Assembly (NCBI RefSeq): GCF_019977735.1
Contig: NZ_AP025018.1
Location: 10,978,580 to 11,042,579 of the forward strand
Direction of reading: 5' to 3'
Source of the DNA: Calothrix sp. PCC 7716
GTDB lineage: Bacteria > Cyanobacteriota > Cyanobacteriia > Cyanobacteriales > Nostocaceae
Length of the DNA stretch: 64,000 nt
This document shows, in pieces, positions 37,753 to 46,465 of this stretch. The stretch's first letter is position 1. The number at the start of each line of letters is the position of its first letter. Made by a program: the position numbers and the translations under genes. A model generated the notes under the pieces. It was not told where the DNA came from. It searched no databases and was given only the letters and a program-made list of their open reading frames with translations.

Positions 37753-38946
37753 ATGCAAACACTCAGCAAACATTTGCTTGAAGAACTGCTAGCTTGTACG
37801 CAGTTACGCTATAGCGGTAAATTAATAATTAAATCACCATCTGGTAACGCCTGGAACTTTTACTTCAGGTTTGGTCGAATCATCTGGGCAAATGGAGGAA
37901 TTCATCAATGCCGACGTTGGTATCGGCTAATGACCTCTTATTGCCCAAACATTGATATCAGTAAAATTAAAATTCGTGCTATCGATTTAGCATTAGAACA
38001 TTGGGATTACCAGTCAATTATTGCATTAGATAAAAGAAATCAAATAGACTCAAAGCAAGTTGAGATTATTGCCGAAAGTGTTGTTCAAGAACTATTATTC
38101 GATTTAATTCAATATCAACCCAGCAACGATTTAATTTCTATCCGTAACTCGCAAGTTATTTTAGACTTAGCTGTGACTTTTACAAGTACAGATATATTTA
38201 TTGAACGCGCGCAAAGTCAGTTAAAAACTTGGACTAGCGCTGGTTTAAAAAATTGCTTTCCTGATTTGGCGCCGCAAATTCAAAAGCCAGAGGAATTAAA
38301 GAAAATTGTCAGTCTAGCAGTATACAATAACTTAATAACTTTTGTAAATGGTAAACATACACTGCGTGATTTATCAGTGCTACTAAAACAAGATTTTACT
38401 AAAATAACCGTTTCCTTACTGCCGCATATCTCAAAAGGGTTGATTCAACTTATAACAGTACCAGATTTACCTTTTCCTGGTAACGTCAGTCCTGAAAAAA
38501 TACCTTTACAAGAGTCACAACACAAACAGTCAACCAGCGCATTAATTGCCTGTATCGACGATAGTTCACAAGTTTGCCAAATATTAGAGCAAATAATTGT
38601 TTCAAGCGGGATGAGATTTCTCAAAATTCAAGACGCAGTTCAAGCTTTACCCAAAGTAATTGAGCATAAACCAGATTTAATTTTATTAGATTTAATTATG
38701 CCCGTTGTGAATGGGTACGAAATATGCTCGCAATTACGCCGAATTTCAGGCTTTGCTGAAACACCTATAATTATATTGACTGGTAGCGAAAGACTACTTG
38801 ACCGAATGCGCGCAAAAGTTGTTGGTTCAACCGATTTTATGACTAAACCGATTGTTGCCGATAAGATTTTAGAGACGTTAAAGAAATATCTACCAAGTCA
38901 TTTATCTAATTCGATACCAGAAATTGAGTCCTTACAAGAAACTTAA
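37753..38946 (+). CDS. PatA-like response regulator (DUF4388-type domain plus receiver)
   Basis: These 397 residues have an N-terminal region like PatA/DUF4388 (LRYSGKLIIKSPSGNAWNFY, FGRIIWANGGIHQCRRWYR), a middle helical part with NGKHTLRDLSVLLKQ, and a C-terminal receiver domain from about residue 260. The receiver shows ACIDDSSQVC, the phospho-acceptor aspartate in LILLDLIMPVVNGYE, IILTGS and MTKPI, so all key residues are present. PatA controls heterocyst position in Anabaena, but this subfamily is expanded in cyanobacteria and includes phototaxis regulators. No kinase gene adjoins it. It supports a filamentous or motile cyanobacterial origin. Confidence 0.85.
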   Translation: MQTLSKHLLEELLACTQLRYSGKLIIKSPSGNAWNFYFRFGRIIWANGGIHQCRRWYRLMTSYCPNIDISKIKIRAIDLALEHWDYQSIIALDKRNQIDSKQVEIIAESVVQELLFDLIQYQPSNDLISIRNSQVILDLAVTFTSTDIFIERAQSQLKTWTSAGLKNCFPDLAPQIQKPEELKKIVSLAVYNNLITFVNGKHTLRDLSVLLKQDFTKITVSLLPHISKGLIQLITVPDLPFPGNVSPEKIPLQESQHKQSTSALIACIDDSSQVCQILEQIIVSSGMRFLKIQDAVQALPKVIEHKPDLILLDLIMPVVNGYEICSQLRRISGFAETPIIILTGSERLLDRMRAKVVGSTDFMTKPIVADKILETLKKYLPSHLSNSIPEIESLQET

Positions 38947-39032
38947 CAACAAAAACTCAAATTATGTGATGGGTTGTAGCACAGGCATCCTGCCTGTGCA
39001 ATACATGTAATTATATTTACCACAGAAACACA

Positions 39033-39062
39033 GTAGAGACGCGAGGAACATCGCGTCTTTAC
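39033..39062. repeat. GTAGAGACGCG inverted repeat (degenerate)
   Basis: The arms GTAGAGACGCG and CGCGTCTTTAC flank AGGAACAT. Same family as 45782 and 55470, with one mismatch. Confidence 0.8.
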
Positions 39063-39130
39063 AGAGGTAGGAGCTAATAAAGTTAGAGCTACCGGCGCCT
39101 ACTCCTTGGGATTATTGTCATGGAATGCTA

Positions 39131-39466
39131 TTATATTGCGGGACGATTAACTCGAATCACCTTACCTTCTAAAGTATCTTCTGCACAGATTGCATCATTT
39201 ATACGTGTAGCGAGCCTATATAAGTTTTTATCATCGGTACAGGCAATAATACCTTGGTGAGCAGGATTTTGATTATGCAACCTGAAAAAATCACGTCGAT
39301 TTTGTGTTAATACTATTCTCTTATTTTTGGTTGCAAATGCTAAAACATCAGAATCAGGAAGTCCAGCATTTCCAGCTTCCTGCACAGTCAAAACATCATG
39401 ACCTAGAGAACGTAGTAATTCTACAACTGGTAGTGGAAATTGCTCATCGGCATAGAGATTTGCCAT
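39131..39466 (-). CDS. DUF5615 family PIN-like toxin
   Basis: These 111 residues fit the PIN-like DUF5615/Mut7-C type, with YADEQFPLPVVELLRSLGHD, the acidic residues in GLPDSDVLAFATKNKRIVLT and NRRDFFRLHN. In this arrangement it is the putative ribonuclease toxin of a type II system, paired with the DUF433 antitoxin. Its ATG lies three bases after the antitoxin stop, so the two are translated together. Both look intact. Confidence 0.85.
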   Translation of the reverse strand: MANLYADEQFPLPVVELLRSLGHDVLTVQEAGNAGLPDSDVLAFATKNKRIVLTQNRRDFFRLHNQNPAHQGIIACTDDKNLYRLATRINDAICAEDTLEGKVIRVNRPAI

Positions 39467-39469
39467 ATA

Positions 39470-39811
39470 TCAGATATCTTGTTCCATAGCTTCATCTTGT
39501 TCTTGAAGTGCTGTTTCAATTTCATGAGGGAAAGCTTCAGCATAAGCCCAAACATTTACTAAATCAGCAGCAGTAAGATGAGGGTAAAACTCTAAAATTT
39601 CTGCATCAGTTGCACCCTGGCGCCGTAAACTAACGAATAGCCAAACAGGAAGACGAGTATTGCTAATACACGCATCGCCACCACACACTCCAGCAGTTTT
39701 AGTAATTAAGCGTGAACCATTACTTAGGCTACTGGTTAAAGTTTGTATTGCCTCTGCTTTTTCGCCTGGATTTAATTGTAGTAACTGTATTTTTAATTCT
39801 TCAAGTGTCAT
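39470..39811 (-). CDS. DUF433 family antitoxin
   Basis: These 113 residues have a helical N-terminus (TLEELKIQLLQLNPGEKAEA) and the DUF433 DNA-binding region (GVCGGDACISNTRLPVWLFV; GATDAEILEFYPHLTAADLV). DUF433 proteins neutralise DUF5615/VapC-like PIN toxins and autoregulate, as in VapBC45-type modules. It is encoded directly upstream of the toxin. Confidence 0.85.
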   Translation of the reverse strand: MTLEELKIQLLQLNPGEKAEAIQTLTSSLSNGSRLITKTAGVCGGDACISNTRLPVWLFVSLRRQGATDAEILEFYPHLTAADLVNVWAYAEAFPHEIETALQEQDEAMEQDI

Positions 39812-39838
39812 ATTTAAAACCTTTAATTAATTACTATT

Positions 39839-40030
39839 TTACATTATCTTACTTAGAAGCGCTTCTTTTTCTTCTTTTGATAATGTTTCTATGTATAACT
39901 CGGTAGCCTCTTTAATATTTTCAATTACTTTATCTAAAGTATCTGCTTGAGTTTGACAACCTTTTCAGTCGGGGCAGTAGGCATAATAGCCATATTCATC
40001 TTTTTCTATAACAGTATTAATTTTATACAT
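39839..40030 (-). pseudogene. HicB-like antitoxin with an in-frame TGA
   Basis: Reading from the ATG at 40030 gives YKINTVIEKDEYGYYAYCPD, then TGA (39965-39967), then KGCQTQADTLDKVIENIKEA and TELYIETLSKEEKEALL to a TAA. The pattern, in particular CPDLKGCQT, is that of HicB antitoxins, where a leucine codon normally stands at the stop position. The frame is open on both sides of the single stop. No HicA gene is adjacent, so the module is dead. Confidence 0.8.
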
Positions 40031-40034
40031 TTAT

Positions 40035-41219
40035 TTATTCTCCTATTTTCTCAAATAAGCGCGCCAAGACTACGTTAGAAAATAAAAATCCTTCGGGGTC
40101 AGTTAATCGTAATCTTTCTGCTTCGATTGTAGCCCAGCCTTGATTAATATATGGCTGTAATATCTTTAATATCTTTTCTTGTTTCTCCGAGCCAAATTCT
40201 TGCTTTATTTTGTCTAAACTAACTCCCTCAGCTAACCTCAACCCTAGCATTAATGTATCTAATAGCACTTCTAATGGTGGTGTTACTTCGCAATCGACTA
40301 CTGCACCTGCTTCTACCCAAGCATAATATTCTTTGGTCTTACGGGGACGAGTAAAGCGTTTACCTTCTACATAACTTGCGGCGCCCATTCCAAAGCCATA
40401 ATAAGGACGATTTTCCCAGTAAACTCGATTATGGCGACATTGGTGTCCGGGTTGTGCGTAGTTGGAAATTTCGTAATGTGAAAACCTGGCGCCTGTTAAG
40501 ATTTTTTGCGCCATTCGATACATGTTAACTGTAGCTTCATCCGTAGGTAAGGGTTTATCACCAGGTTGGTAATAACGTCCAAAAGCAGTTCCTGGTTCGA
40601 TGGTAAGGTCATATATAGATATATGGGTAGGTGCCAAAGAAATAGCTTTCTCTAAAGACTCTTGCCACATCTCTAAAGTTTGGTTCGGTAAACCCGATAT
40701 TAAATCAATACTAAATTCAGGAACATTGACTTTGTGTATCAGGTCAGCAGCAGCGTAAATATCCGAGACAGTGTGCGCGCGTCCACACAATTTTAGTAAT
40801 TCTTCTTGAAATGCTTGTACTCCAAAGCTAAAACGGTTAACACCTGCGCTGCGATAACCTTCAATATGTTCTAAATCAAAAGTACCAGGGTCTATTTCCA
40901 TTGAAATTTCTACCTCTGTGGAAATACCAAATGAGCCTTCAAGAATTGCTATGATGCACTTTAACTGCTCAGTAGATAAAAGTGAAGGAGTTCCACCACC
41001 AAAAAAAATTGTCTGCAAAGGTTGACTTTGTACTGATGTAAGGGCAATTTCCTGACACAGTACCTCAACGTAGCGCGAAATAGTACTAGAAGTTTCACCG
41101 CGTTGCTTGTCTCCGACAACCGAAATTGGAAAATCGCAGTAAAAGCATCGGCGCCGACAAAACGGAATATGTACGTAAGCTGCCCGTGGTACGTTGGAAA
41201 TAACTACTTCTGTGTCCAT
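40035..41219 (-). CDS. hemW: Radical SAM haem chaperone HemW
   Basis: The 394 residues match HemW (formerly annotated as HemN-like coproporphyrinogen oxidase), a haem-transfer radical SAM protein. The cluster motif is C-x3-C-x2-C in AYVHIPFCRRRCFYCDF, without the extra N-terminal part and conserved residues of true HemN. TIFFGGGTPSLLS, INRFSFGVQAF-like NRFSFGVQAFQ, FSIDLISGLPNQT and ISIYDLTIEPGT follow. The C-terminal winged-helix region ends in FSNVVLARLFEKIG. Start ATG at 41219. It is next to, but not overlapping, the dead hicB. Confidence 0.93.
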   Translation of the reverse strand: MDTEVVISNVPRAAYVHIPFCRRRCFYCDFPISVVGDKQRGETSSTISRYVEVLCQEIALTSVQSQPLQTIFFGGGTPSLLSTEQLKCIIAILEGSFGISTEVEISMEIDPGTFDLEHIEGYRSAGVNRFSFGVQAFQEELLKLCGRAHTVSDIYAAADLIHKVNVPEFSIDLISGLPNQTLEMWQESLEKAISLAPTHISIYDLTIEPGTAFGRYYQPGDKPLPTDEATVNMYRMAQKILTGARFSHYEISNYAQPGHQCRHNRVYWENRPYYGFGMGAASYVEGKRFTRPRKTKEYYAWVEAGAVVDCEVTPPLEVLLDTLMLGLRLAEGVSLDKIKQEFGSEKQEKILKILQPYINQGWATIEAERLRLTDPEGFLFSNVVLARLFEKIGE

Positions 41220-41518
41220 TAGGGTTTACTCATTCGCTCTATCAAATTTAAATTAAATTGCAAAGATTTATAAATTATGAAATAAATAAGAAATATGAGT
41301 GTAAATTTACATTTATTTATAGCTTAATAACAAAAAGATAAAGAATATAAACAGTATTACTATTCAGTTATAATATATTTACATACTATTATCTTAATTT
41401 TCTAGTAAGTACGTAAGTATAAATTTTATCAGAGGTTCTTTGTTAATATCAGTAACAAGCGACCAATGAGAAATACTCAGTTCGATTGAGTTGTACACCA
41501 GGAAACCAGTGTAACCAC

Positions 41519-42595
41519 ATGCTAGATGCCATTATTATTTTCTCATTCATCCTGGCAGCAGCGGGGGTAGGGTTCTTTAGTATCGACTTACTACCCAACG
41601 GGTCACTAAGTCGAGTCTCAAATATAGAAGCTTTACGCTTTGTTACTGCCGCATTTGCCGCTATTATTGGCGGTGCAATTGGTCTTAGAATTCAAACGGG
41701 TTATCGTCGTCTCGAAGCCCAAGTTCGTGATATGGCTCCAGAAGCAATAGTAACGCGCGCAATCGGCTTGATTGTGGGCTTGCTGCTTGCTAACTTAATG
41801 CTGGCGCCACTATTTTTACTTCCCATACCTCCTGACTTTGGATTTATTAAACCATTAGTAGCAGTAGTCGGTAGTATTGTACTAGCTTATACTGGTATGA
41901 ACTTAGCCGACAGTCACGGACGAGGATTAATTCGATTTATTAACCCCAACAGCGTCGGAGCGTTGGTAGTAGAAGGGACACTAAAACCCGCTGGTACAAA
42001 AGTTTTAGACACAAGCTGCATTATTGATGGTCGTATTGAAGCACTTTTAGAAACAGGGTTTTTAGAAGGCGCCATCATAGTACCACAATTTGTACTACAA
42101 GAATTGCAACAAGTTGCAGACGCAAGCAAAGACCAAAAGCGAGTCAGAGGAAGACGCGGACTAGAAATTCTTAACCGCATTCGAGAAACTTATCCAGAAA
42201 GGATAATTATAAATTCCTCCGACTATGACGACATAGCAACCGTCGATGCTAAGTTAGTCAAGTTCGCGCAAGAAATCAACGGAACTTTGTTAACGAACGA
42301 CTACAATCTATCTAAAGTTGCCAGCGTTCAGAAAGTACCAGTACTCAACGTCAACGACTTAGTTAACGCAGTACGTCCCAGTTACTTGCCTGGAGACAAC
42401 ATCGACATCAAAATTCTCAAAGAAGGCAAAGAACCAAGTCAAGGTATAGGTTATCTCGACGATGGGACAATGGTAGTTGTCGAAGAAGGTAGTCCTTTTG
42501 TAGGTGGTGAGGTTCGCGTCACCGTCACCAGCGCACTACAAACATCGGCAGGAAGAATGATTTTCGCCAAACCTCAAGCATCTGCTTTTGCGTAA
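41519..42595 (+). CDS. PIN and TRAM domain membrane protein (YacL-like)
   Basis: About 358 residues. The N-terminal half has membrane segments (MLDAIIIFSFILAAAGVGFF; FVTAAFAAIIGGAIGL; and two more to residue 145). The PIN domain begins with GTKVLDTSCIIDGRIEALLE and includes IVPQFVLQELQQVAD and GTLLTNDYNLSKVA, with the acidic residues expected of a PIN nuclease. The C-terminal TRAM domain is seen in GQGIGYLDDGTMVVVEEG-like sequence from SQGIGYLDDG. I start at the ATG beginning LDAIII rather than an upstream TTG, because that is where the family's N-terminus begins. Its targets are unknown. Confidence 0.88.
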   Translation: MLDAIIIFSFILAAAGVGFFSIDLLPNGSLSRVSNIEALRFVTAAFAAIIGGAIGLRIQTGYRRLEAQVRDMAPEAIVTRAIGLIVGLLLANLMLAPLFLLPIPPDFGFIKPLVAVVGSIVLAYTGMNLADSHGRGLIRFINPNSVGALVVEGTLKPAGTKVLDTSCIIDGRIEALLETGFLEGAIIVPQFVLQELQQVADASKDQKRVRGRRGLEILNRIRETYPERIIINSSDYDDIATVDAKLVKFAQEINGTLLTNDYNLSKVASVQKVPVLNVNDLVNAVRPSYLPGDNIDIKILKEGKEPSQGIGYLDDGTMVVVEEGSPFVGGEVRVTVTSALQTSAGRMIFAKPQASAFA

Positions 42596-42967
42596 GGGCG
42601 CCTTAACGTACACAGCAAACGGGTAAAATTTGTACTCATGTCATGCTGAGGCACGTAAACGGAGTTTTCCCGAAGGGTAGCATCTCTAAAATCTTTACTC
42701 TCATCATAAGTAAAGTTGTAACCCATTTTAGTCTAATATCAAATCATAAAAGCCGATACAGTTAGACTGTGTCGGTTTATTTTATATTTCAAACTGTCAT
42801 ATTGTGGAATGGGCATCCTTGCCCGTTCCAGTATAAAGGGCGGGCAAGGATGCCCACCCCACAAGAAATGAGTGAAGATTTTTTTATTTGGAAGTCCCTA
42901 ACGAACCGCAAAGAACGCTACATCACACAAAGAAAGACAAAAAAGGTTAACGCGCTCAAATTTAAAA
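42596..42967. other. Intergenic region with a GGGCATCCTTGCCCG inverted pair
   Basis: No believable gene is present. A foldable element at 42804-42862 has arms GTGGAATGGGCATCCTTG and CAAGGATGCCCACCCCAC. A short plus-strand open frame across it is an artefact. Confidence 0.6.
42804..42862. repeat. Foldable GGGCATCCTTGCCCG inverted repeat
   Basis: The two arms pair over about 20 bp with a short loop (AGTATAAA). One arm also occurs alone at 1386-1411. Confidence 0.75.
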
Positions 42968-43391
42968 TTATTGCAAGTCTAAGCAGCTAGCTTGCAAATA
43001 ACACTTCCTATCAATAATCAACTCAACAACGAAAGCAAGGCACCCAGATACAGTATGTTCCCAAAATTTGTTTAGAAGTTCAATATCTAAACGTTCTTGT
43101 ATAGCTTCAAATATTCGAGCTTTAAATTCCCAAAGGTATTCATTTTTCTTATAACTTATAGATAAATTATTATCTTTACACCACTGGTTTAGTTGTTCTT
43201 CATAAAATATCTAATCCTTCATCACCATATGTTGTAGCCTTTACTACAGTATCAAGACGTACTTGTTCATTGCCAATTACAAACCGTTGGCGCAACCCTT
43301 CAATACCATTAACGGCGCCACTAACTGGAGATAGAACTTGCCCACCTTTGACTGCATCAAATTCTCTTGGTTGTTTAAAGTTATTAGCCAT
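42968..43391 (-). pseudogene. HEAT-like REFDAVKGG family gene with internal deletion
   Basis: The N-terminal frame (43200-43391) reads MANNFKQPREFDAVKGG and GIEGLRQRFVIGNEQ, ending YGDEGLDIL at a stop. Immediately after, in a shifted frame, comes EEQLNQWCKDNNLSISYKKN, FKARIFEAIQERLDIELLNK and LIIDRKCYLQASCLDLQ, which match the C-terminal part of the paralogue at 44006-45069. Everything between, which the paralogue encodes in about 500 bp, is missing here. So the locus is a deletion derivative joined out of frame. Confidence 0.8.
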
Positions 43392-43523
43392 CGTGCTTTT
43401 ACTCGCGCTACTCTATCTCTATAATTCCCACCCAATAAGCAAAACCACTCAAAAAGCCAGATGTAAAATCTCTCTTATACGCAATACTGCTCTGTCCCCT
43501 CTGCGTACTCTGTTGTAAAAGTG

Positions 43524-43555
43524 GTAGGTTGGGTGAAGGCTTTGCGTAACCCAAC
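43524..43555. repeat. GTAGGTTGGGT...TAACCCAAC repeat
   Basis: A compact inverted repeat of the same family as 28078 and 8804, lying just upstream of a short unknown gene. Confidence 0.6.
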
Positions 43556-43587
43556 AAAGCATTAAGTAGATATTTATAGAGGTTCAA

Positions 43588-43857
43588 ATGACTACTAAAG
43601 AATTATTAATACAAGAAATAGAAAATTTACAACCTGAGTTGATAACACAAGCACTTCAATTGATTCGTTCTATTAAAGTTGATGCAAAAAGAGAGTTAGA
43701 AGCCAAACCAGCAGAATCAGGGCTATTAAACGATTCTACACAAACTTTTAATGGCAAAGAGAAAATTACATACCGTCCAGCTTCGGGACGTTCTATACTC
43801 AGACATGCTGGAACTTGGCAAGGCGATGATTATAAAGAATGTCTTGAGTCAGTATAG
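43588..43857 (+). CDS. Short hypothetical protein, possible DUF2281-like antitoxin
   Basis: These 89 residues begin MTTKELLIQEIENLQPELIT, then QALQLIRSIKVDAKRELEA. The N-terminal helix pair is typical of small antitoxin-like proteins of cyanobacteria (DUF2281 type). The C-terminal part (ASGRSILRHAGTWQGDDYKE) resembles the tail of such antitoxins. The ATG follows AGAGG. No toxin gene follows within 150 bp on this strand, so it may be an orphan. The assignment is tentative. Confidence 0.5.
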   Translation: MTTKELLIQEIENLQPELITQALQLIRSIKVDAKRELEAKPAESGLLNDSTQTFNGKEKITYRPASGRSILRHAGTWQGDDYKECLESV

Positions 43858-44005
43858 AATTCTCGTGGTAAAGCTTAATTTGATAATCAAAATTTATTTG
43901 CTAAAATACAGGCAGTGTAAAATACAGAATGTATTGATTTTGATATAACGAACCGCAAAGAACGCAAAGGGCGCAAAGGAAGAGAAGAAAAGTTGAAATA
44001 TTTTG

Positions 44006-45069
44006 TTAGGAATACTGTGCATCTAAGAAACTACTCTGTAAATAGCACTTTCTATTAACTATATGCTCGTGGACAAATGCAAGGCGCCCAGGTACCGTAT
44101 ATTCCCAGAATTTATTCAGGTTTTCAATATCTACACGTTTTTGTAAAGTTCTAAAAATTCTACTCTGAAATTCCAAATCACTTTCGTTTTTCTTGCATTT
44201 CAAAGATAAATCGTTATTTATACACCATTGGTTTAGTTGCTCTTCATCAAACGATGACTAGCAATCAATACTTGCTATTTCTTTGTCAAGTTCTAGAAGT
44301 CGGCGACGATGCAAATAGTTCGCTACTTCCTCCGCTTGATTTATATCGACATGAAATGATTCTAATGATGGTCGGTCATAATCATCTACCCAGTGAGATA
44401 TACTTCTAGTCTTGGTGTTATTTTTAATATCAGCAACATAATGTAAATAACCATCTTCATCATCTAATAACGGCTCATAAAAGTCATCTTTTCCTTTTTC
44501 TTCATCCTCCTCATCAAAATAATCTATTGAATTAACTAGGTAATACCAATCATCACCGAAGGCAAGGGATGAAAAATACACGCAGTAAATTTTGTCACCT
44601 ACATTTAAACGTAATCCTTTGGAAGTTTCTGATTCTGCTTGATTTGACTCTAACTTGTAATGATGGGTCTTTAAGAGGATGTTTGAAAAGTCAAGCAAGG
44701 TATAAATTGTCATTCTGAGTGGAGCGTAGCGGAACGTAATGCGGAGCATTTGCCGCAGGCTAGAATCTATGGTTTGAGCGTGTACTGAGATGCTACCCTG
44801 CGGGAAAAGCTTCGCTTTACACTACGTTCAGCATGACACTGAAGGATACTTTTCAAACAACCTCTAAGGGCTTTTACTAAAATATCTAATGCTTCATCTC
44901 CATATGTAGACGCATTTGTTACAGTGTCGAGACGTATTTGTTCATTCCCGGTTGCAAAGCGTTGACGCAACCCTTCTATTCCACCCAAAACGGCGCCACT
45001 AATAGGTGGTGGTACTTGTCCGCCTTTGACTGCATCAAATTTTCCTGGTTCTTGAGAGCTATTAGCCAT
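44006..45069 (-). pseudogene. HEAT-like REFDAVKGG family gene broken by a MITE, a frameshift and a stop
   Basis: Three pieces form one gene. The N-terminal part has FDAVKGGQVPPPISGAVLGG, IEGLRQRFATGNEQIRLDTV and YGDEALDILVKAL. It then runs into the MITE at 44675-44864. Beyond the MITE the frame reads LRLNVGDKIYCVYFSSLAFG, DDWYYLVNSIDYFDEEDEEK and FHVDINQAEEVANYLHRRRL, ending EIASIDC at a TAG (44258-44260). Past that stop the same frame continues with FDEEQLNQWCINND, FQSRIFRTLQKRVDIENLNK and NRKCYLQSSFLDAQYS. Removing the MITE and one TAA copy restores ALKDPSLQVRVKS, a HEAT-like turn, before a one-base shift. No function is known. Confidence 0.82.
44675..44864. mobile_element. 190-bp MITE with 17-bp terminal inverted repeats and TAA duplication
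   Basis: The ends GAGGATGTTTGAAAAGT and ACTTTTCAAACAACCTC pair at 16 of 17 positions. TAA flanks both sides (44672-44674 and 44865-44867). No transposase is inside. A three-base TNA-type duplication fits IS5-group elements (IS1031-like), which I infer as the mobilising family. Confidence 0.85.
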
Positions 45070-45297
45070 TGTAGTTTTACTCACTCTACTTTTCTATAGT
45101 TCCCGCTTTGAGTTTATTTGTTTATCTTTTGGGTTCCGTTCCTCCACCCAACCTACGACAGTCTATAGTTAAAAAGTACTATAAAGTTGGTGTCAAAGAA
45201 AAATAACGAATAATTTTAGATTTATATCCAATGTCGAATGTTCGGCGCCGGATGGTGAGTGTTAGGATGTTGTTGCTGCTCGTTTTTCAAGCTGTGG

Positions 45298-45762
45298 ATG
45301 AGTAAACAATTAGATAAAGCGCTGTCCTTAGAGGTCGCTAAGAATATAAAGAGTAAGTCGAAGAAGCCGTTCGATAATGCTTATAAGGCAGCATTAGTGA
45401 CGGAGGGAGCGATTTATGTACAAGGATTTTTGGTTTTTTCGGGACAACCATATCGCCCTATTGAACATGCGTGGATTGAAGTGGAAGATACTATTATTGA
45501 CCCAAATTTACAGCATCTCAATAAATCTGCTGAGAGTTTACTGTACTTTGCGGCACAGCGAATTACGGTAGAGAACCTAAAGGAAATTATCGAAGAATCG
45601 CAAGAAGATTATCCTGAAGATGACCCTTTACCGATATATGGGAATGCTCCATATGAGTATTATGGTGATGTAATGTTAGGTGATAAGCCTTACCTTGATG
45701 CCTACAAAGCTGCCGAAGATAAATGTAAGGAAGTAAATAAACCTATCGTTGATAGTAATTAA
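45298..45762 (+). CDS. Hypothetical protein with HAWIEV...IDP motif
   Basis: I do not recognise a named family for these 154 residues. The segment AIYVQGFLVFSGQPYRPIEH followed by AWIEVEDTIIDP carries a His and an Asp in the spacing seen in papain/transglutaminase-like folds and in small phage and bacterial proteins of unknown role. A partner cysteine is not evident near the N-terminus of the ATG-initiated form; a GTG 13 codons upstream would add four consecutive cysteines, but I consider that unlikely. The tail is acidic (ESQEDYPEDDPLPIYGNAP). It is monocistronic. Confidence 0.55.
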   Translation: MSKQLDKALSLEVAKNIKSKSKKPFDNAYKAALVTEGAIYVQGFLVFSGQPYRPIEHAWIEVEDTIIDPNLQHLNKSAESLLYFAAQRITVENLKEIIEESQEDYPEDDPLPIYGNAPYEYYGDVMLGDKPYLDAYKAAEDKCKEVNKPIVDSN

Positions 45763-45781
45763 TAATACATTATCAATACAG

Positions 45782-45809
45782 GTAGAGACGCGATTAATCG
45801 CGTCTCTAC
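45782..45809. repeat. 28-bp perfect palindrome, GTAGAGACGCG family
   Basis: Half-site GTAGAGACGCGATT with its exact complement, between two convergent genes; it could function as a terminator. Confidence 0.92.
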
Positions 45810-45829
45810 ATTGTTATCACACAACCCAA

Positions 45830-46255
45830 TCAAAAAGACACCTTCACATTACTAGTTACTCTCAACACAGCTTCTTGCTGGAACGTTTGTTTATAGTTCG
45901 ATATCGTATCTTTAACCATCTTATTTTTAGTTGAATTTTCCTCGTAAATTAAAATAATCAGCTTACTCTTCTCTTTTACCAGTACTCCAGAACTATTTAA
46001 ATACTGACCATTAGCATCCACAACAGTTAATCCATCTTTAAACCGTGGTGTAATAACACGGTTGAGAAACTGCTGCCATTCAACCTCGGAGATTGTTTTT
46101 CCTCCTAGTTTGGATAAGCCAAAGTATAATTCCTCTTTAATAAGGGTTTTTTGAGATGACTCCGCGCGCGTCATTAGGTTAGTGCAGGCAGGAGTAGTAA
46201 GTAATAAACCTGCAAGAGTTAAGCTTTTTATACTGTTTTGGGAATTTAATAACAT
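45830..46255 (-). CDS. DUF3574 domain lipoprotein
   Basis: About 141 residues from the ATG at 46255. The signal peptide ends in a lipobox (AGLLLTTPAC), then the DUF3574 domain: EELYFGLSKLGGKTISEVEW, QQFLNRVITPRFKDGLTVVD, GQYLNSSG and KLIILIYEEN. DUF3574 proteins are secreted and uncharacterised. An upstream in-frame extension to 46315 exists but runs through a repeat (CTGGTTTCT) and is not used. Confidence 0.8.
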   Translation of the reverse strand: MLLNSQNSIKSLTLAGLLLTTPACTNLMTRAESSQKTLIKEELYFGLSKLGGKTISEVEWQQFLNRVITPRFKDGLTVVDANGQYLNSSGVLVKEKSKLIILIYEENSTKNKMVKDTISNYKQTFQQEAVLRVTSNVKVSF

Positions 46256-46296
46256 TGTGTTTACTGTGGGTTGATATAAACAGGACTCACGCAAAG

Positions 46297-46360
46297 AAAC
46301 CTGGTTTCTACGCAAAATAGTCGTTTTATTACAAGTTATCGATAAAGAAACCAGGTTTCT
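46297..46360. repeat. GAAACCTGGTTTCT repeat pair
   Basis: GAAACCTGGTTTCT at 46297 and GAAACCAGGTTTCT near 46346 are each near-palindromic; a related GAAACCCGGTTTCT occurs near 30100. A dispersed repeat lying in the promoter region between divergent genes. Confidence 0.7.
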
Positions 46361-46465
46361 AAGATTTAAGAGGGTTCTTCTCTACTAAACGGTTAATTAT
46401 TCTTGTTTAAGCAATTTGCCCAGTAGGTTATAACAGTAGGTAGTTAACGGTATCAATTAAAACTA

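Noticed and set aside
42769-42990. Plus-strand 73-codon frame
   Set aside because: It is composed mostly of the GGGCATCCTTGCCCG inverted repeat and low-complexity sequence.
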